A stretch of DNA of 64,000 nt from Zygnema cylindricum (Eukaryota > Streptophyta > Zygnematophyceae > Zygnematales > Zygnemataceae), in NCBI GenBank assembly GCA_037447655.1, contig JBBHKE010002877.1, forward strand, positions 426,552 through 490,551, in the 5' to 3' direction. Shown here in pieces: positions 1 through 11,339 of the stretch; position 1 is the first letter of the stretch, and each line of letters begins with the position of its first letter. The notes beneath the pieces are model-generated. The model did no database searches, was not told where the DNA came from, and worked only from the letters and a program-made list of their open reading frames with translations. A program made the position numbers and the translations under genes.

Positions 1-885
1 GAATCGAACTTTGAAAGAAGCGTTGCGGGCTTATGTCTCGGTGCACCAAACGGATTGGGTGGACCATTTAACATTAATCGAGGTAGCATATAACAGTGCA
101 GTGCACTCTTCGACGAATGCTACGCCATTCTCCCTCAATGGACGACAGCCCACTCTTCCCCAAAACTTATTGGTAGCGGACTGCCAAACACCGGCGGCGG
201 CTCTCGACTTTGCCAAATCGCTGCAAGGTAACCTGGAAAAGGCGGCCAAGGCGCTCCAAATGGCAAAGGATCGTCAAAAGTCGCAGGCCGACGCTCATCG
301 GAAGGACATTGTCTTTAGCGTGGGGGACAAGGTTCGCCTTGATATGACAAACCTCTCCTTGTCGGGCGCCCTCTCGAAGAAGTTGGCACCGAAGTTCACG
401 CGCTTGTTCACCATTCTTTCCCGTGTGGTCGCCGTGGCTTACAAGTTGGATATCCCGACGGACTGGCATATCCACAACTTCTTTCCTGATTCCCTTCTTA
501 AGCCATTCCGCGATCCTGATTCGGTGTTCCCTCATCGACGACGAAATACTCCTTTACCACCGGTTCGAGGAAACTCGGACGAGTATGAGGTAGACGAGAT
601 CCTTCAATCATCCACTCTCGGAATTCCAACTCCACCCAATACTTGGTGCGTTGGAAGGGATACGCTGCTAAGGATGACTCTTGGGTGGACGGGAGGGATC
701 TACATTCTCCGGAGTTGCAGCGCCGGTTTCAGCGGAGTGAGGACACTCAACTTTACCGGAGGGGCAATCGCAGCAGCCGCGATAAAGGAGCGAATCGCAG
801 TGTCGCAACCATCGCAATCATCTTGGGGACGCGGCAACGGAACGCAACGACGATGTTACCCCACGGCAGCGCTATAGCACCGTAG
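1..885 (+). pseudogene. 3' end of Ty3/gypsy pol: integrase tail plus chromodomain, frameshifted
   Basis: The first 600 bases encode the end of a chromovirus-type integrase: the segment WVDHLTLIEVAYNSAVHSS is the typical end of the catalytic core, followed by VGDKVRLDMTNL and the LAPKF motif of the post-core module. A chromodomain begins at YEVDEIL (about 585), but its second half, LVRWKGYAAKDDSWVDG, is in another frame, so a frameshift lies near 640. In the family the chromodomain targets integration to heterochromatin. The start of the element lies outside the window. The broken frame makes it a dead copy. Confidence in family assignment is high; the exact end of the ORF is uncertain. Confidence 0.8.
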
Positions 886-1228
886 CAACCGCAGCGAAAC
901 ATGGTTACGATGCCGTCAGAGGATCCCAGCACCACCGCTGCGCTGACAGGAAAGCGCAACGGCGCAATTGTGTTTCACTATGTGGGTAACGACGAACCCT
1001 CGTTTTTCGCCGCAGCAGCGCAGTTTTATTAATGAGGGACGCTGCGATACCCTCGCACGCTGCGACGCGTCGCAAGGTCCAAGAGTGAAACCCTCAACCC
1101 CCGTGAATAAAGCCGCCATCCGTCCTCACGACCAACCTAGTCTCGGCAGCTTGGAAATTGCTTCTCTCTGCATTGTCAGTTTACCTTCGCTTCTGGATTT
1201 ACCGGAATTGTCTTGTTCAACAGTGTCT
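886..1228. other. no gene recognised; GC-rich stretch after the pol remnant
   Basis: Contains repeated GCAGC/GCAAC-type words (for example around 870-960). It could be untranslated sequence or an LTR remnant of the element to its left, since a TGTTACC start is seen at 854, but no second copy or clear polypurine tract supports that. Confidence 0.3.
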
Positions 1229-2029
1229 ATGGCGTCATCGTCCTCTCCACCACCGAAAAGGAGGAGACTCGTACGAGTGGGACAAGGAGATGCGAACCGT
1301 CCCGAGAGATTGTTAAGGGCGGCAGAGGCCATGGTAGAAGCAAGCAGGCGAAGAGAAGTGGAAGTGGAGACGGAACCTGAGGAAACCGCCAGTAGCGAGG
1401 CAGGACCGGCAGAGACCAGTGGAGGGGAGGGGTCAGAAAACTCACAGGACCCCGAATATACCCCAACCCGGGAAGGGGATCAGGAATGAAAGGAAGATCA
1501 TGAGCTATCGGAGGCGGAAGAACCAGAACGAGAACCAACGCCTCCGCCAATTGAGGAGCGCGCCTCAGATCTAGAGGTGATGCGGGACCCAAATAAGCAG
1601 AGTACCGCAAACGAGCAGTCATCTGAAAGCGCGGAAAAGAAGGAAGAGGCACAATACCCTAGTGGCGACGATGTGTTCCTCCTGCGAGGGAACCAAAGTG
1701 ATCTGGAGGAGGAAAGTGAACAAGGAGAGGAAATTCTCGACTACCTCTTCCCACTACCGGTCGACACCCAGCATCCGGACCTCGCCTTTAGCTTCGCCAA
1801 AAGGTTTTATTGGAACCCCTCGGAGTGGCCCGAGGAGTGGCGTATAGGGAAGCTTGGAGATCCTATCCGTATTCCTGCCGACGTTCCGTCACACCCAGCG
1901 TGGACTTTCATGCGGACAAAAGACCTGGGAAATAATCATAAGGGTTATATGCAGCTAAATCCTCACGCCTTACCGTTCGTGGAAGTGGTAGAGGACAACT
2001 ACAGGTACAGGATTGATTTTCCCGAGTAA
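1229..2029 (+). pseudogene. acidic ORF of unknown function with one in-frame stop, probably retrotransposon-associated
   Basis: An ATG at 1229 opens a frame that runs to a stop at 2027-2029 with a single in-frame TGA at 1487-1489. Read through, it would be about 266 residues. The N-terminus has a basic patch PPPKRRRLVR that looks like a nuclear localisation signal, then long Glu/Ser/Pro-rich stretches, then a folded-looking tail rich in aromatic residues (FYWNPSEWPEEW, YRYRIDF). I recognise no domain. Position between a Ty3/gypsy pol end and a probable LTR suggests an accessory ORF or the gag of a neighbouring element. The same frame continuing cleanly after the TGA argues that the stop is a recent substitution rather than the true end. 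Confidence 0.45.
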
Positions 2030-2780
2030 CTCCGTCATTATTGTTGTTCTGAGACAAGTGCTGGTACTGAAGATGAAGAAGATGCAGCAGTAGTCATCGT
2101 AGAACAAATCAAGAGAGGAAGCTTCCACAAATACCGATGGCTGAACAGAAACTTTGACAGACTATAACTTTCAGAAAAATGCTCCAAACGTCCTGAAATT
2201 TGCCACAATGTAGATAACATACAAAGGAACACACACACAAAATTTCAATCCATTCCGCTTACAAATCCGTGAGATATGTAGAAATGAAATTACATAAAAC
2301 TGAGTGTACAGTTTTCATATCATTTGTTCCTAAAAATCAAATTCACTAAGTCTTACTTTTATACACCGAAACTACACTAAGCTATACGGAGGCATTCCAG
2401 CCGTACATCTAAAATTCTATCACAAATATTTACACCAAAGTTCAGACAACGTAAAGTGATAATGATCTAGTCACGCCTCGTCACTATTTGTTGGCGGCGG
2501 CTGTCAGCGGTCCGATTAGAGGATTTGGCACCATAGAATTGACTTCACGGAGTCCACTGGTCCTGCCGAATTTCCGTAAGTCCACGGAGGACATACTCAC
2601 GCATTCTCCCAAGTGACGACACGTGTCCCAAGTGTGAATGAACCGTGAACTCCCAACTTCACTGTCACACTAATTTCGATAAGTGCTGAACCGAACTCAA
2701 CCAAAAATAGCTTAAGTCCTGAACAGCTCTCTCTCACAGCTGAGGCATAAAGAGGACTAAAGCTTTCTAAAAACAACAAT
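2030..2780. other. no gene recognised
   Basis: AT-rich sequence without a convincing ORF, terminal repeat or splice-bounded exon. It separates two ORF remnants that may belong to one retroelement. Confidence 0.4.
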
Positions 2781-2785
2781 TATCA

Positions 2786-3254
2786 CCCGTGGGATGTTCG
2801 CCTCCATGACATCATCTCTAGAGCGGAGGTCACCTCGAAGTACGGGCACTCAAGCTGGCTCGAAAGAATGCGCTACAGCGGGCCCGAGGTGCAAGGAAAC
2901 ACGTGTCCTTTAAATTACGGAAGGTACCTCGGTAGGAACCGGCGGGCGAAGAAGCAGAGGGAGTTCCCCCGGTGGGTGAACCTGAAGAACCCCGAATTCC
3001 GGCAACTGAGGAGCCTGCACCGGCGGTCGTTCCGCCGCGAACTGAATTACCCGAAGTTGTACCTGAGGAAGGGGAAGATTAAGTTCGGGAGCGAATCACT
3101 CGAAGGCGGTTGGCAGCGGCAGATCATCATATTGCGTTGCTTGAGACGCGATGTGAACAACTCCAAAATCAACTCGACGACCTTCGCCAGGAATTCGAGG
3201 AGTATCGCGAGGAAACATACGACATACTCCGGCAGTTGCAGTTTCCTTGAGTAA
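2786..3254 (+). pseudogene. broken ORF ending in a coiled coil, just upstream of a probable LTR
   Basis: Two overlapping frames both look like former coding sequence. From about 2786 one frame reads a hydrophilic segment containing WDVRLHDIISRAEV. From about 2935 a second frame reads Glu/Pro-rich sequence, is cut by a TAA near 3081, and resumes as ALLETRCEQLQNQLDDLRQE (about 3138-3195), a clear heptad coiled coil ending at a TGA (3248-3250). A switch of frame in the middle implies at least one indel. I do not recognise the family. It probably represents the C-terminal part of a retroelement accessory protein or gag, because the probable LTR begins about 45 bases further on. Confidence 0.4.
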
Positions 3255-3295
3255 ATCCAAGTTCAGCGGGACGCTGAATCCTTAGTGGGAGGCAC

Positions 3296-3687
3296 TGTAA
3301 CAGGGTTACAGAGTTAGGTACTTAGTGGCTAGGGCTAGGCTGCTATAGTTGCGATTCTAGAGCACCACAACTGCGATTCCAGAACAGCGCAGCATAGCAG
3401 CGTAACAACTTAGCGGCGTAGCAACTTAGTAGCGCAGCAGCGTAGCAGCGCACCATAGCAACGCCGCAGAATGTAGATTGAGCTGTATAGTTCTAGAAGG
3501 AAGTTTTGGATAGTTCTCGGTTGACCGTGAAGGTCCACGTGTACAGTTGTACAGTACTAGGATGAGTAGCAGTTAGTTAGTTTAAATAGTCAAGTAGACT
3601 TATACAGCGAGCGCAACCTTATACTCTCTTTCCGGCAATAAAGCGCAACCTTGTTTGTTAGTACTGTGTGCTCCTACTGTTGCTACA
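3296..3687 (+). repeat. probable LTR
   Basis: Begins TGTAACAGGG and ends GTTGCTACA, i.e. TG...CA termini over 392 bases. A purine-rich GTGGGAGG lies just before the start, a TATA-like TTTAAATAG near 3579 and a polyadenylation-type CAATAAAG near 3638. No second copy is in the window, so the call rests on layout alone. It could be the 3' LTR of the element to the left. Confidence 0.45.
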
Positions 3688-3764
3688 GGAAGGTCCTTGG
3701 TGTTTTCGCTGTGTATTGTGACGTGTTGTGGTGTATTGTTGCCTCTGTTACTGTAAGAAGATTG

Positions 3765-4705
3765 ATGAGTTAGAGGCTTGGATTTTTCATATGGAGTATT
3801 ATTTGGAATGTAGAAACTATTATCGTGATGATTACACTTGTTTTGTTGTTAGCTGTGTGAAAGTGATGCTCAAATTTGGTATTACACTCAAAGCAGGTCT
3901 AATTTGATTCTTGATAATGCTGATTTGGAAACTTTTAAAAACGCGATCAAATCGCGTTTCTTGTCTGTCACTTATAAATCCAGAATGGAAGAAAAGTGGT
4001 TGAATTGTAAGCAGACTGGATATGTGAAAGATTATATTGTGGAATTTAACTCATCTAGCATTCATGTCATAGGGTTGACTGATGAAATGGCTAGGTTGAA
4101 TTTCTTCAACTATCTGAATCCTATATTGAAATTTGAACTGAAACATCAAAAATTTAATAATTTGAAAGAATTACAAAATAAGTCATTAGAATTAGAGGAT
4201 CAGTTAGGGTATAATCATGAAACTCGATCACTTAGGGGAAATTTCAATGAAATATCAGAGTGGGGTGAGGAGGAATTTGAGGAAGAAGGTATGAATGCAA
4301 GTCTGGTTAATAGGCAGAATATCTTCATGGGAAATCAAGTGGTGGACAGAGTGTTAATGCAGAAAATAAATTTCAGAATAGAGGGGGCTACATTAAGAGT
4401 CACAAACCAAACATTAATGCTCAAAAACCTAATTTTACCACTCCCACATGCACTATTTATCAGAAAAGAGGTCATAAGGCATCTGAATGTGCACAACAAA
4501 AGAAAATTAACTGTTATAACTGTGGAGAGGAGGGACATTTCAACAGAGAATGCACAAAACCGAAAAAGAAAGTCACTTATTTTAAATGCAGAGGTCTAGA
4601 TCATTACGCTAGGGACTGTACAGATAAGGGATCTCGTAAAACAGTTGATGTCAATGAAGGCCTTCAAGAAAATATTGCATTATACTTAGCTGAGCATAAA
4701 GCCTA
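3765..4705 (+). pseudogene. gag remnant with CCHC zinc knuckles
   Basis: A retrotransposon capsid-type segment runs from about 3765 (helical segments around KNAIKSRFLSVTYKSRMEEK). After about 4370 coding shifts frame, and three knuckle-like repeats follow at 4449-4610: one with YQKRGHKASEC, an intact CYNCGEEGHFNREC (C-X2-C-X4-H-X4-C), and one in which the first Cys is lost (YFKCRGLDHYARDC). Knuckles bind the element RNA during packaging in this family. The frame shift and lost Cys make it non-functional. Confidence 0.8.
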
Positions 4706-4969
4706 GGAGGTGGGAAACGGAAAGGACCAACTGAAAGTCCTCAGTTTAGTCGATCGAATCCAAAGGTTAAGGAGTTAACTCTGGAGGGCAAGCTAATGAA
4801 TAGAAAGGCTAAGATAGCTGAATTTATTATGATGCTAACTACACTATATAGTTCGAACAATCCTTCTGATGAAACTCTTAACAACAGACCAATGTTAGGA
4901 CAGTTAAGTAACGATGACAACAGACACAATTTGATCAGATTCGAGTCTTTAGTGGAAGGGAAACCATAG

Positions 4970-5460
4970 AGAGTTATGGTAGATTCAGGTGCTACACATA
5001 ATTTTGTTTCATATAAGTTTGTTGAGGAAAATAAAATTCCTACAGTCATAAGGGAAAAACCTTTACATGTTCAAGTGGCAAATGGTAATAAATCCACATT
5101 AGATTTACAAACTAACACAGTAGAAGTCGATATCCTAGGTCATAAAATGAAAGTTGTGTGTGAAATAATGAATTTGGGTAGTGAGAAGCTAATACTGGGA
5201 AAGCCTTGGTTAACAAAACATAACCCTCAAATTAATTGGGAAACTAACACCTTGAGAGTGAAGTCTGATAACGGTTGGAAGGTTTTGCTAGCATTACCTT
5301 CGAAGAAGTTGCATAAGAATCATATAAATAACATAACCAAGTTGGGAGTGGAAGGTTTGATTTCTGCTAAAAAAATTGAAAAGCATTTAAAAGATAAAAT
5401 AAATCATGCTTTCTTGTTATTAGTAACTGAGGCAGTTACTGATGAAGGGGGGGGAGAAAA
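4970..5460 (+). pseudogene. retroviral-type aspartic protease remnant
   Basis: The catalytic motif DSGATHNFVS sits at about 4982 and the flap/hydrophobic strand region with LILGKPWL follows at 5188, the usual spacing for Ty3/gypsy protease. The reading frame is preceded by a stop (TAG near 4969), separating it from gag. The downstream linker (VLLALPSKKL) is typical of the stretch before RT. Confidence 0.75.
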
Positions 5461-6664
5461 CAGTAACATTAGAGACATATTCAGCCCAACAAATCACCGT
5501 ACGGAGCACCTGTTCTATTCGTCAAAAAGAAGGACGGAACGTTGAGGATGTGTGTCGACTATCGTAGTCTGAACAAGATTACGGTGAAGGATAACTATCC
5601 GTTACCTTTAATTTCTGATTTGATAGATCGTTTGAAAGGTGCTAAATTATTTTCTTTGATTGATCTGTGTAGTGGCTTTAATCAGGTGCCAATTAGAACT
5701 GAAGATGTTGATAAAACTGCTTTTAGAACTAGAGTCGGTAATTGTGAATAGATAGTGATACCATTTGGTTTAAAGAATGCACCACCTACTTATCAAAGAT
5801 TAATGAACCAAACATTTTCAGATTATATAGATGAGTTTGTTCAAGTGTTTTTAGATGATATATTATTTTACATCGAATCTAAAGAACAACATGTAATTCA
5901 TCTAAAGAAAGTTTTGGAAAGGTTAAGGGAAAGAAAATTATATGAAAAATTGTCAAAATCCAACTTTTTTAAAAATAAACAGTTGTTTTAGGGACATATA
6001 GTTAGTGGGGAAGGTGTTAAAACAGATCCATCAAAAATTACTGCAATACAAAATTGGAAGCAACCCACTAATGTCACAGAAGTTAGATCATTTTTGGGAT
6101 TGGCCACTTATTACAGGAAATTTATCAAGAACTTTAGTATCATCGCTGCACCATTGACGAATTTACTTCGGGAGAAGGAGACGTTTGTTTGGGGAGCCGA
6201 TCAAAAGAGAGCTTTCGAGGAACTAAAAGGGAAGTTGACCTCTGCCCCTACACTGGTGTATCCTGATCCTGTTGGGGAATTTGAAATTCTGATCACTACT
6301 AATGCATCTGATAAAGGTCTAGGTGCAGTCATAAGTCAAAAAGTTGTTAAACGTTTTCATTATATTGCTTTTGAGTCCAAGAAATTTAATGATGCTCAAA
6401 AGAACTATCCAACACAGGAAAAAAAATTACTTGCAATTGTTCATGCATTGGTGAAATGGCGTTGTTATTTGCATAAGAAAGAATTTACAGTTCACTGTGA
6501 TAATAAGGCACTCTCCTATCTACAAAGATTGAGTGATGCACAAATTATGACTGGTAAACTGGTTAGGTGGATGTAGAAATTTGCATATTTCAAATTTATT
6601 GTCAAACATATTTTTGGAAAGACAAATATAGTCGCAAATCCTTTAAGTAGATGTTTTGAAAAAA
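5461..6664 (+). pseudogene. reverse transcriptase and RNase H remnant
   Basis: RT motifs are readable in order: [20 protein letters not shown] (5541-5600), [15 protein letters not shown], the IPFGLKNAPPTYQRLMN motif (5758) and the catalytic FLDDIL (5848). TAG codons at 5749-5751 and 5989-5991 interrupt it. The thumb/connection ([16 protein letters not shown]) leads into RNase H, where the first Asp-containing motif [13 protein letters not shown] replaces the usual first Asp with Asn, and ALSYLQRL follows. The N-terminal finger of RT before 5540 is eroded. Confidence 0.85.
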
Positions 6665-6666
6665 GT

Positions 6667-8139
6667 GTGATGGTTCGGGGTGAATTATATTTAGATGTTG
6701 TTAGAAATGGTTATGATAAAGATCCTTATTTTGCTACGATTTGCAAGAATATTTCAGGAGGGAATTCTGACTCATTGAATGAGAGGCATGTCAAAAACTT
6801 TAGAATAGAAGATGGTTTACTGTATTTGCGAACATGGGATAGGTTAGGCATTCCTAAAATGGGAGACTTAAGAAAACAACTATTACAAGAAGCCCATGAG
6901 TATTTAGGACATCTAGGTCGAGATAAAACTCTTAGTCGATTGCAGAGTAGATTGTTTTGGCCAGGGATGGCAAAAGAGATATCGAACCACGTGAAAATTT
7001 GTGTCCCTTGCCAACAGAGTAAACCTAGTAACTAAAAACCTCGAGGTCTCTTATAGCCTTTAGATATCTCCGAAAGACCATGGGAATACGTCACTATGGA
7101 ATTTATTTTCACGTTACCAGCTACATCTAGAACAAATGACAGTATCATGGTCGTGGTCGATAGGTTCAGTAAAATGGCAATCTTTATCCCTTGCAAAACT
7201 ACTTATTTAGTTGTTGACATTGTAAAGTTATGTTTTGACAACATGGTCAGACATCAAGGAGTTCCCTTGTCTAAATTCAGTGATAGGGATTCTAAATTTA
7301 CGTCTGCATTTTGGAAGGAATTGCAGCAAAATTTAGGCACTAAATTAAAAATAAATACCTCTTATCATCCTCAGACAGATTGATAGACAAAAAGGATGAA
7401 CCATATACTGTAAGAAATGCTTAGGACTGTTTGCAGTGGAGTTCAAAACACATGGGAATCTAAACTGCCATTAATAGAATTTGCATACAATTCATATAAC
7501 ATGCTGATACAGGATTCTCACCGTTTGAAGTTGCATACGGATACCAACCGAGAGAAAGGATTAGACTTAGTAACAGGGGTCACTCAAGAGAATAGGGGTT
7601 GTGGAACGGAATTTTGGGAATACATTCAAACGGTTTGGAAAATAGTCCGGGATGCATTAGTGGGGGCACAAAGAATGGAAGAACTAAATGCTAACCACAC
7701 ACAAGGTGATTGGATGGTAAGCACAGGTGACAAGGTTTGGCTTTCAACAACTCATTATAGCTGCAAGATCCAGCGACAAGCGGGTCCTACTGAGAAATTT
7801 GCTCCTAAGTACATCGGACCATTTACTGTAATCGTGATGATATCCGCAGTTGCTGCCAAATTGGACTTTGCGCCTTCAACAAAAAATTATCCAGTGATAC
7901 ACATCAGCTAGTTAAAACCAGCAAATCTTCGACCAACTCAAGGAGAATTGGAATTGGATCCCTCAATAATTATAGAACCCGAGGTTCACAAATGGGTAAT
8001 AAATTCGGTTGGTCAATGGTTTAAGGTCGGCAATACTATATTCTGGCAAGTGCATTATCTAAGAAGGCCAGGAGATGAGTTAGCTTTAGAAGATAAATTT
8101 CTTATTTTTTGCAAAGGTATTCGAAAGAAAATCATATAG
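6667..8139 (+). pseudogene. integrase remnant and C-terminal module
   Basis: The zinc-binding HHCC domain is intact in outline (HEYLGHLGRDKTL...CVPCQQSK, 6894-7020). Stops at 7033 and about 7060 separate it from the catalytic core, where the first Asp position reads MEFIFTLP (Glu in place of Asp) and the second is FSDRDSKFTS. The core is cut by TGA at 7381. A post-core segment (FAPKYIGPFTVI) follows near 7800, then a chromodomain-like end (WQVHYLRRPGDE) in 7948-8139. The lost Asp and multiple stops mean no activity. Confidence 0.8.
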
Positions 8140-8188
8140 AAGTCCCGTGTTGAGAATAAAATGTGTTTTAACTGAGTTCAGTTAAATA

Positions 8189-8198
8189 TAAGGAGGGG
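8189..8198 (+). promoter_or_regulatory. polypurine tract of the gypsy element
   Basis: AAGGAGGGGG directly before TGATATAACGG. In LTR elements this primes plus-strand DNA synthesis and abuts the 3' LTR. Confidence 0.55.
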
Positions 8199-9176
8199 GT
8201 GATATAACGGTAATAGTGGATCGAACTTGTTCATAAATGGGTATTTAAGTAGTACGAAAATAGAGTTTTAAATTTGATAGACATCCGCGAAAGAATCGCA
8301 CTATTTGGGGTTGTATTTTAAAAGATATAATGATTGGTGTATTTAGGCGACAGCGTGAGGTCAAAATAACGATTAGGTGTTCATTGTTACAGGTTAAAGG
8401 TCAAACTAACCGCGGAATTTAAGGCGTAGGTTTATAAAGCTCTAAACGAAATCAATATTTCGTTTGGTACGCACAATGGTTCGTTTCGTACAATTTTTAG
8501 TACAAAACGTCACTTTCAGTTTATGGAATTTCGTAAGAAGTTTCGCGTGCGAAATTTACGACGCACGTTCGTGCGAGGTCGAGTTTCATTTGGCGCGCAC
8601 TTTTGCACGTAAATGTTACGTAGTGAAACGTAACGTTTGATTGGTTAGAAATGTTACGTAGTTAGTAAGAGATTTCGCACGTTTTTGGCATTGGTCATTT
8701 TGAGTCCTTGCTGATCAATGATTGGCCATGTAAAACCTGTTCAACGGAGCGTTAACTTTGGCCTGGCGAGTCCAGGGCAATGATGGATAAATAGTGAAGT
8801 CTAAAAGGAGAGTAAACATCTTTTCCTTTTTAAAAATTTGTGGAAATTCTGACTGATCTTGGTCTTGAGCGATTTAAACCAAATTGGAGCACTGACATTT
8901 TGGCATTGAAATCTCTTACAAACTAAATAGTGTTTTAGTTGTTAAGAGATAGAATTATTAAGAGTGAAGAGTAGAGGAAAACACTTTAATAAGAAGGGTT
9001 GAGCCACGAGGGCAAGAGACCAAGCTAATGTTATGTGGACAAAAGCTTCTTCTAATTTAAAGTTTATCCTTATGTGAGTGCTTTCCAATGTGGATGTGTA
9101 TTTTCCAATGTGTGGAATGTATGGTTGAAATTGATTGAAGTAATGGGATTTTATGAGAGGTTAGAAATTCTTTTAC
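8199..9176 (+). repeat. putative 3' LTR of the gypsy element, end uncertain
   Basis: Starts with TG right after the polypurine tract. The following kilobase is non-coding and holds a palindromic CGTGCGAAATTTACGACGCACG segment near 8550 and a TATA-like ATAAATAG near 8788. The end was placed tentatively at TTACACACA because the 5' LTR is missing and no comparison can be made inside the window. Confidence 0.35.
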
Positions 9177-9995
9177 ACACAGTCACGGAGGAAATCATCG
9201 AATTACTTGTCTAAAGTACCAAAAATTTATGTTGCTAATGGCACAAATTGGTCCGTTGGATCTCGGTGAGCATAATCTCTTTCCTTATAAGTTGCGGCAT
9301 CCCGAGCTGCCACGCCCGTATGTACCGCCGGCCGAGAAGAAACGTGGCTTCCAGTCGGATCCTTGATGACCACATCACCCAAAGTCCACCCAGCCCCATG
9401 GAGGAAAACTCACTCAACCCGAGGACTTCGAAGGCCAGTAGACTGTGAGCGAGGAGGTAGTATATGAGAAACCTCGCACCTCACGGTGTAGCCCGTGTCA
9501 GTGTCGATTGCAGCAATCGAGTCGCGAACCAAATCATGCGCAACAGTACGTTCACCGCACCTAGAGCAACAGAGAAGATGAATCCCTTCAAGTCGATAGG
9601 TTGATTATTAAAACAATGCGGTCGCCGAAGGACGCGGTGTGAGCCAAACCCAAACGAAGACGTAACGCAGATGTGAAATGGTTAGACATTAGACGAAGAG
9701 TCGAAAAAATTGGCGTGGCTTGCAGCTACGCACCAGCCCCTGGCCTGTAACACGAATGCAGTTGAGCACGCGATTGAGCAGAAGGTAGCGCGTTTAAAAG
9801 GTTATGGAATTCAGCGGCTGCCAATTGCTCAGTTACACATTGTTGGAGATGAATGTTGTTGTCGGAAATAAAAGTTTGAAAGGGTGGAACCTGGTTTCTT
9901 GCATCAGGTGGGAGGAGCGCACGCGCGGAGAGAAGAGTCTCGTGAAAACGAAAAAGGTTTTTCTCCACCTGACCAAAGACAAGTTTAGAGAACAT
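9171..9995 (-). pseudogene. C-terminal tail of a non-LTR (LINE-type) retrotransposon ORF, degenerate
   Basis: On the minus strand, 9995-9726 reads QLHSCYRPGAGA followed in the same direction by WLQATPIFSTL-like and NHFTSALRLRLGLAH segments, and 9420-9235 reads VIKDPTGSHVSSRPAVHTG...RDYAHRDPTDQFVPLA. This succession (PGAGAWLQA, RLRLG, a lost Cys/His motif, then ARDA..KERDY..H.D..DQFVPLA and FDDFLR) is the typical region downstream of RT in plant and algal LINE-like elements. Many stops and frame changes separate the blocks. No RT core is present here. Confidence 0.5.
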
Positions 9996-10402
9996 TTTGT
10001 TGTAGTACTATCACGCTTCAGAAAAGTAGTAATTCTACGCACGATACATTATTTCATGCGGAAACTTTACGTAATGTCCGTACAGCCGAACTGAATCTGG
10101 TCGAGTGCCGCTTACTATACAGCAGAGGTCGCAAAAGTCAAAATTTTACATAACAGAAACCGACGGTTTTTTTTTTCAAAATTTGAGTAACTGACGCCTG
10201 ACCGGGTTATGTCACGCTCCAAAATTGTTAACCGTTAACCGACCGACGTTTACGAAAATAACATTTAACCGAAACTCGATATCTCGCGACTAACTGTGCC
10301 CGCCCGTAACCGAAAAAGTACAAAATTATCTAATGTACGACGTATAAATAAGCCAATAATTACGATTTGTCGCGTACCTTTAGATTTGCGAAATGAATAG
10401 TG

Positions 10403-10795
10403 TTTACTAACGTGTCAGATTTGCGACGCTTTGTCGCGTTCCCTTAAGATTTGCGAAATGAATAGTGTACTACACCGTGAATTGTTATTAGCCTTATGTA
10501 CTCTATATCAGCACCCCAAAATTTTGACATTGATAGCTTAAATAGAACAAATTACATTATTTAAGGACATGGACCATAATCTGCCACGTCTCTTGGCACT
10601 AAATATGAATGAATGACTCTATTTTTTTATTTACTCTAATAATTTCTATAGTCTAATATCGATTCGCTGTGTACCGTGTCAGATTTGCGACGCTTTGTCG
10701 CGTTCTCTAAGATTGCGAAATGAATAGTGTTACTACTGTGTCAAATTTGCGACGCTTTGTCGCGTTCTCTAAGATTTGCGAAAAAATAGTGCTAC
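10403..10795 (+). repeat. tandem repeats of about 60-65 bp, GTGTCAGATTTGCGACGC
   Basis: The word GTGTCAGATTTGCGACGCTT recurs with TGTCGCGTT and AAGATTTGCGAAATGAATAG at 10412, 10678 and (as GTGTCAAATTTGCGACGC) 10738, and a last fragment follows at 11344. Removing the MITE at 10471-10673 puts the first units in direct tandem order, so the MITEs inserted into an existing array. Confidence 0.6.
10471..10673. mobile_element. MITE, TACACC family, about 203 bp
   Basis: Ends TACACCGTGAATTG and CGATTCGCTGTGTA are inverted repeats. The core contains GGACCATAATCTGCCACGTC, shared with the MITEs at 14514, 37346 and 46135. TA at both ends fits a TA target duplication. Confidence 0.65.
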
Positions 10796-11339
10796 TACAC
10801 CGCGAATCGTTATTAGTGTCAAAGTTTAAATAGTGTTTAAGAAAATTTACCGTACTTGATGCTAATTAAGAATTTGATTTTTTTCAAAAAAAAGGTGTAT
10901 TCTAATTTCGGTGTTAATGCTAATTTGGGAACAGCAAAAATGGAATATTCGCCGTACGATTATATACATTAATATATGTATTCGTACAAAATATTAGAAA
11001 TCGTACGCCGTCGCGAATTTAAAATATCCGTATATGCCATACTAGTTTATTTGTCAGACTGATCCCGTTTTTTTTTAGCGCACGCTCCTATGCTTGCGCG
11101 TCTGATTTAATTCATTTTTTGTAAATTTTCACTTGAAAAGGTACATTTATGTACGGTCAGACATCGACCGTACACCATACTATTTAGATTTTATTGTACT
11201 TTCGGGCTTTACGCTATTTTGTACGGTACCTTAATTAACGTCAAGGAAAAATTAAAATCATGTATCCTATTTGAAAAAAAAAATCAAATTTGAAAAACCC
11301 AAATTAGAGTTATTGACACTAATAACGATTCGCGGTGTA
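10796..11339. mobile_element. MITE-like element, 544 bp, with 27-bp perfect TIRs
   Basis: Left end TACACCGCGAATCGTTATTA and its complement at the right end agree over 27 bases (10796-10822 against 11313-11339). Same terminal family as the other TACACC MITEs but with a longer, unrelated interior. Direct repeats flank it, so an empty site can be inferred. Confidence 0.7.

Larger units (their letters stand above)
3760..8150 (+). mobile_element. degenerate Ty3/gypsy LTR retrotransposon
   Basis: The order gag - zinc knuckles - protease - reverse transcriptase - RNase H - integrase - C-terminal module identifies Ty3/gypsy. Every domain is interrupted: in-frame stops near 4704, 5749, 5989, 6574, 7033, 7381 and 7909 plus frame changes between gag and the zinc knuckles. 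The N-terminus of gag joins directly to the preceding LTR region without a recognisable 5' LTR or primer-binding site, so the copy is probably 5'-truncated. A polypurine tract (8189-8198) marks the 3' end of the internal region. It is AT-richer than the first gypsy remnant and is a different lineage. Confidence 0.85.

Noticed and set aside
853-1224. Possible LTR starting TGTTACC
   Set aside because: No polypurine tract before it, no primer-binding site after it and no convincing similarity to 3296-3687.
8540-8590. CGTGCG palindrome as a cis-regulatory site
   Set aside because: Lies in the putative LTR and cannot be distinguished from chance or decayed element structure.
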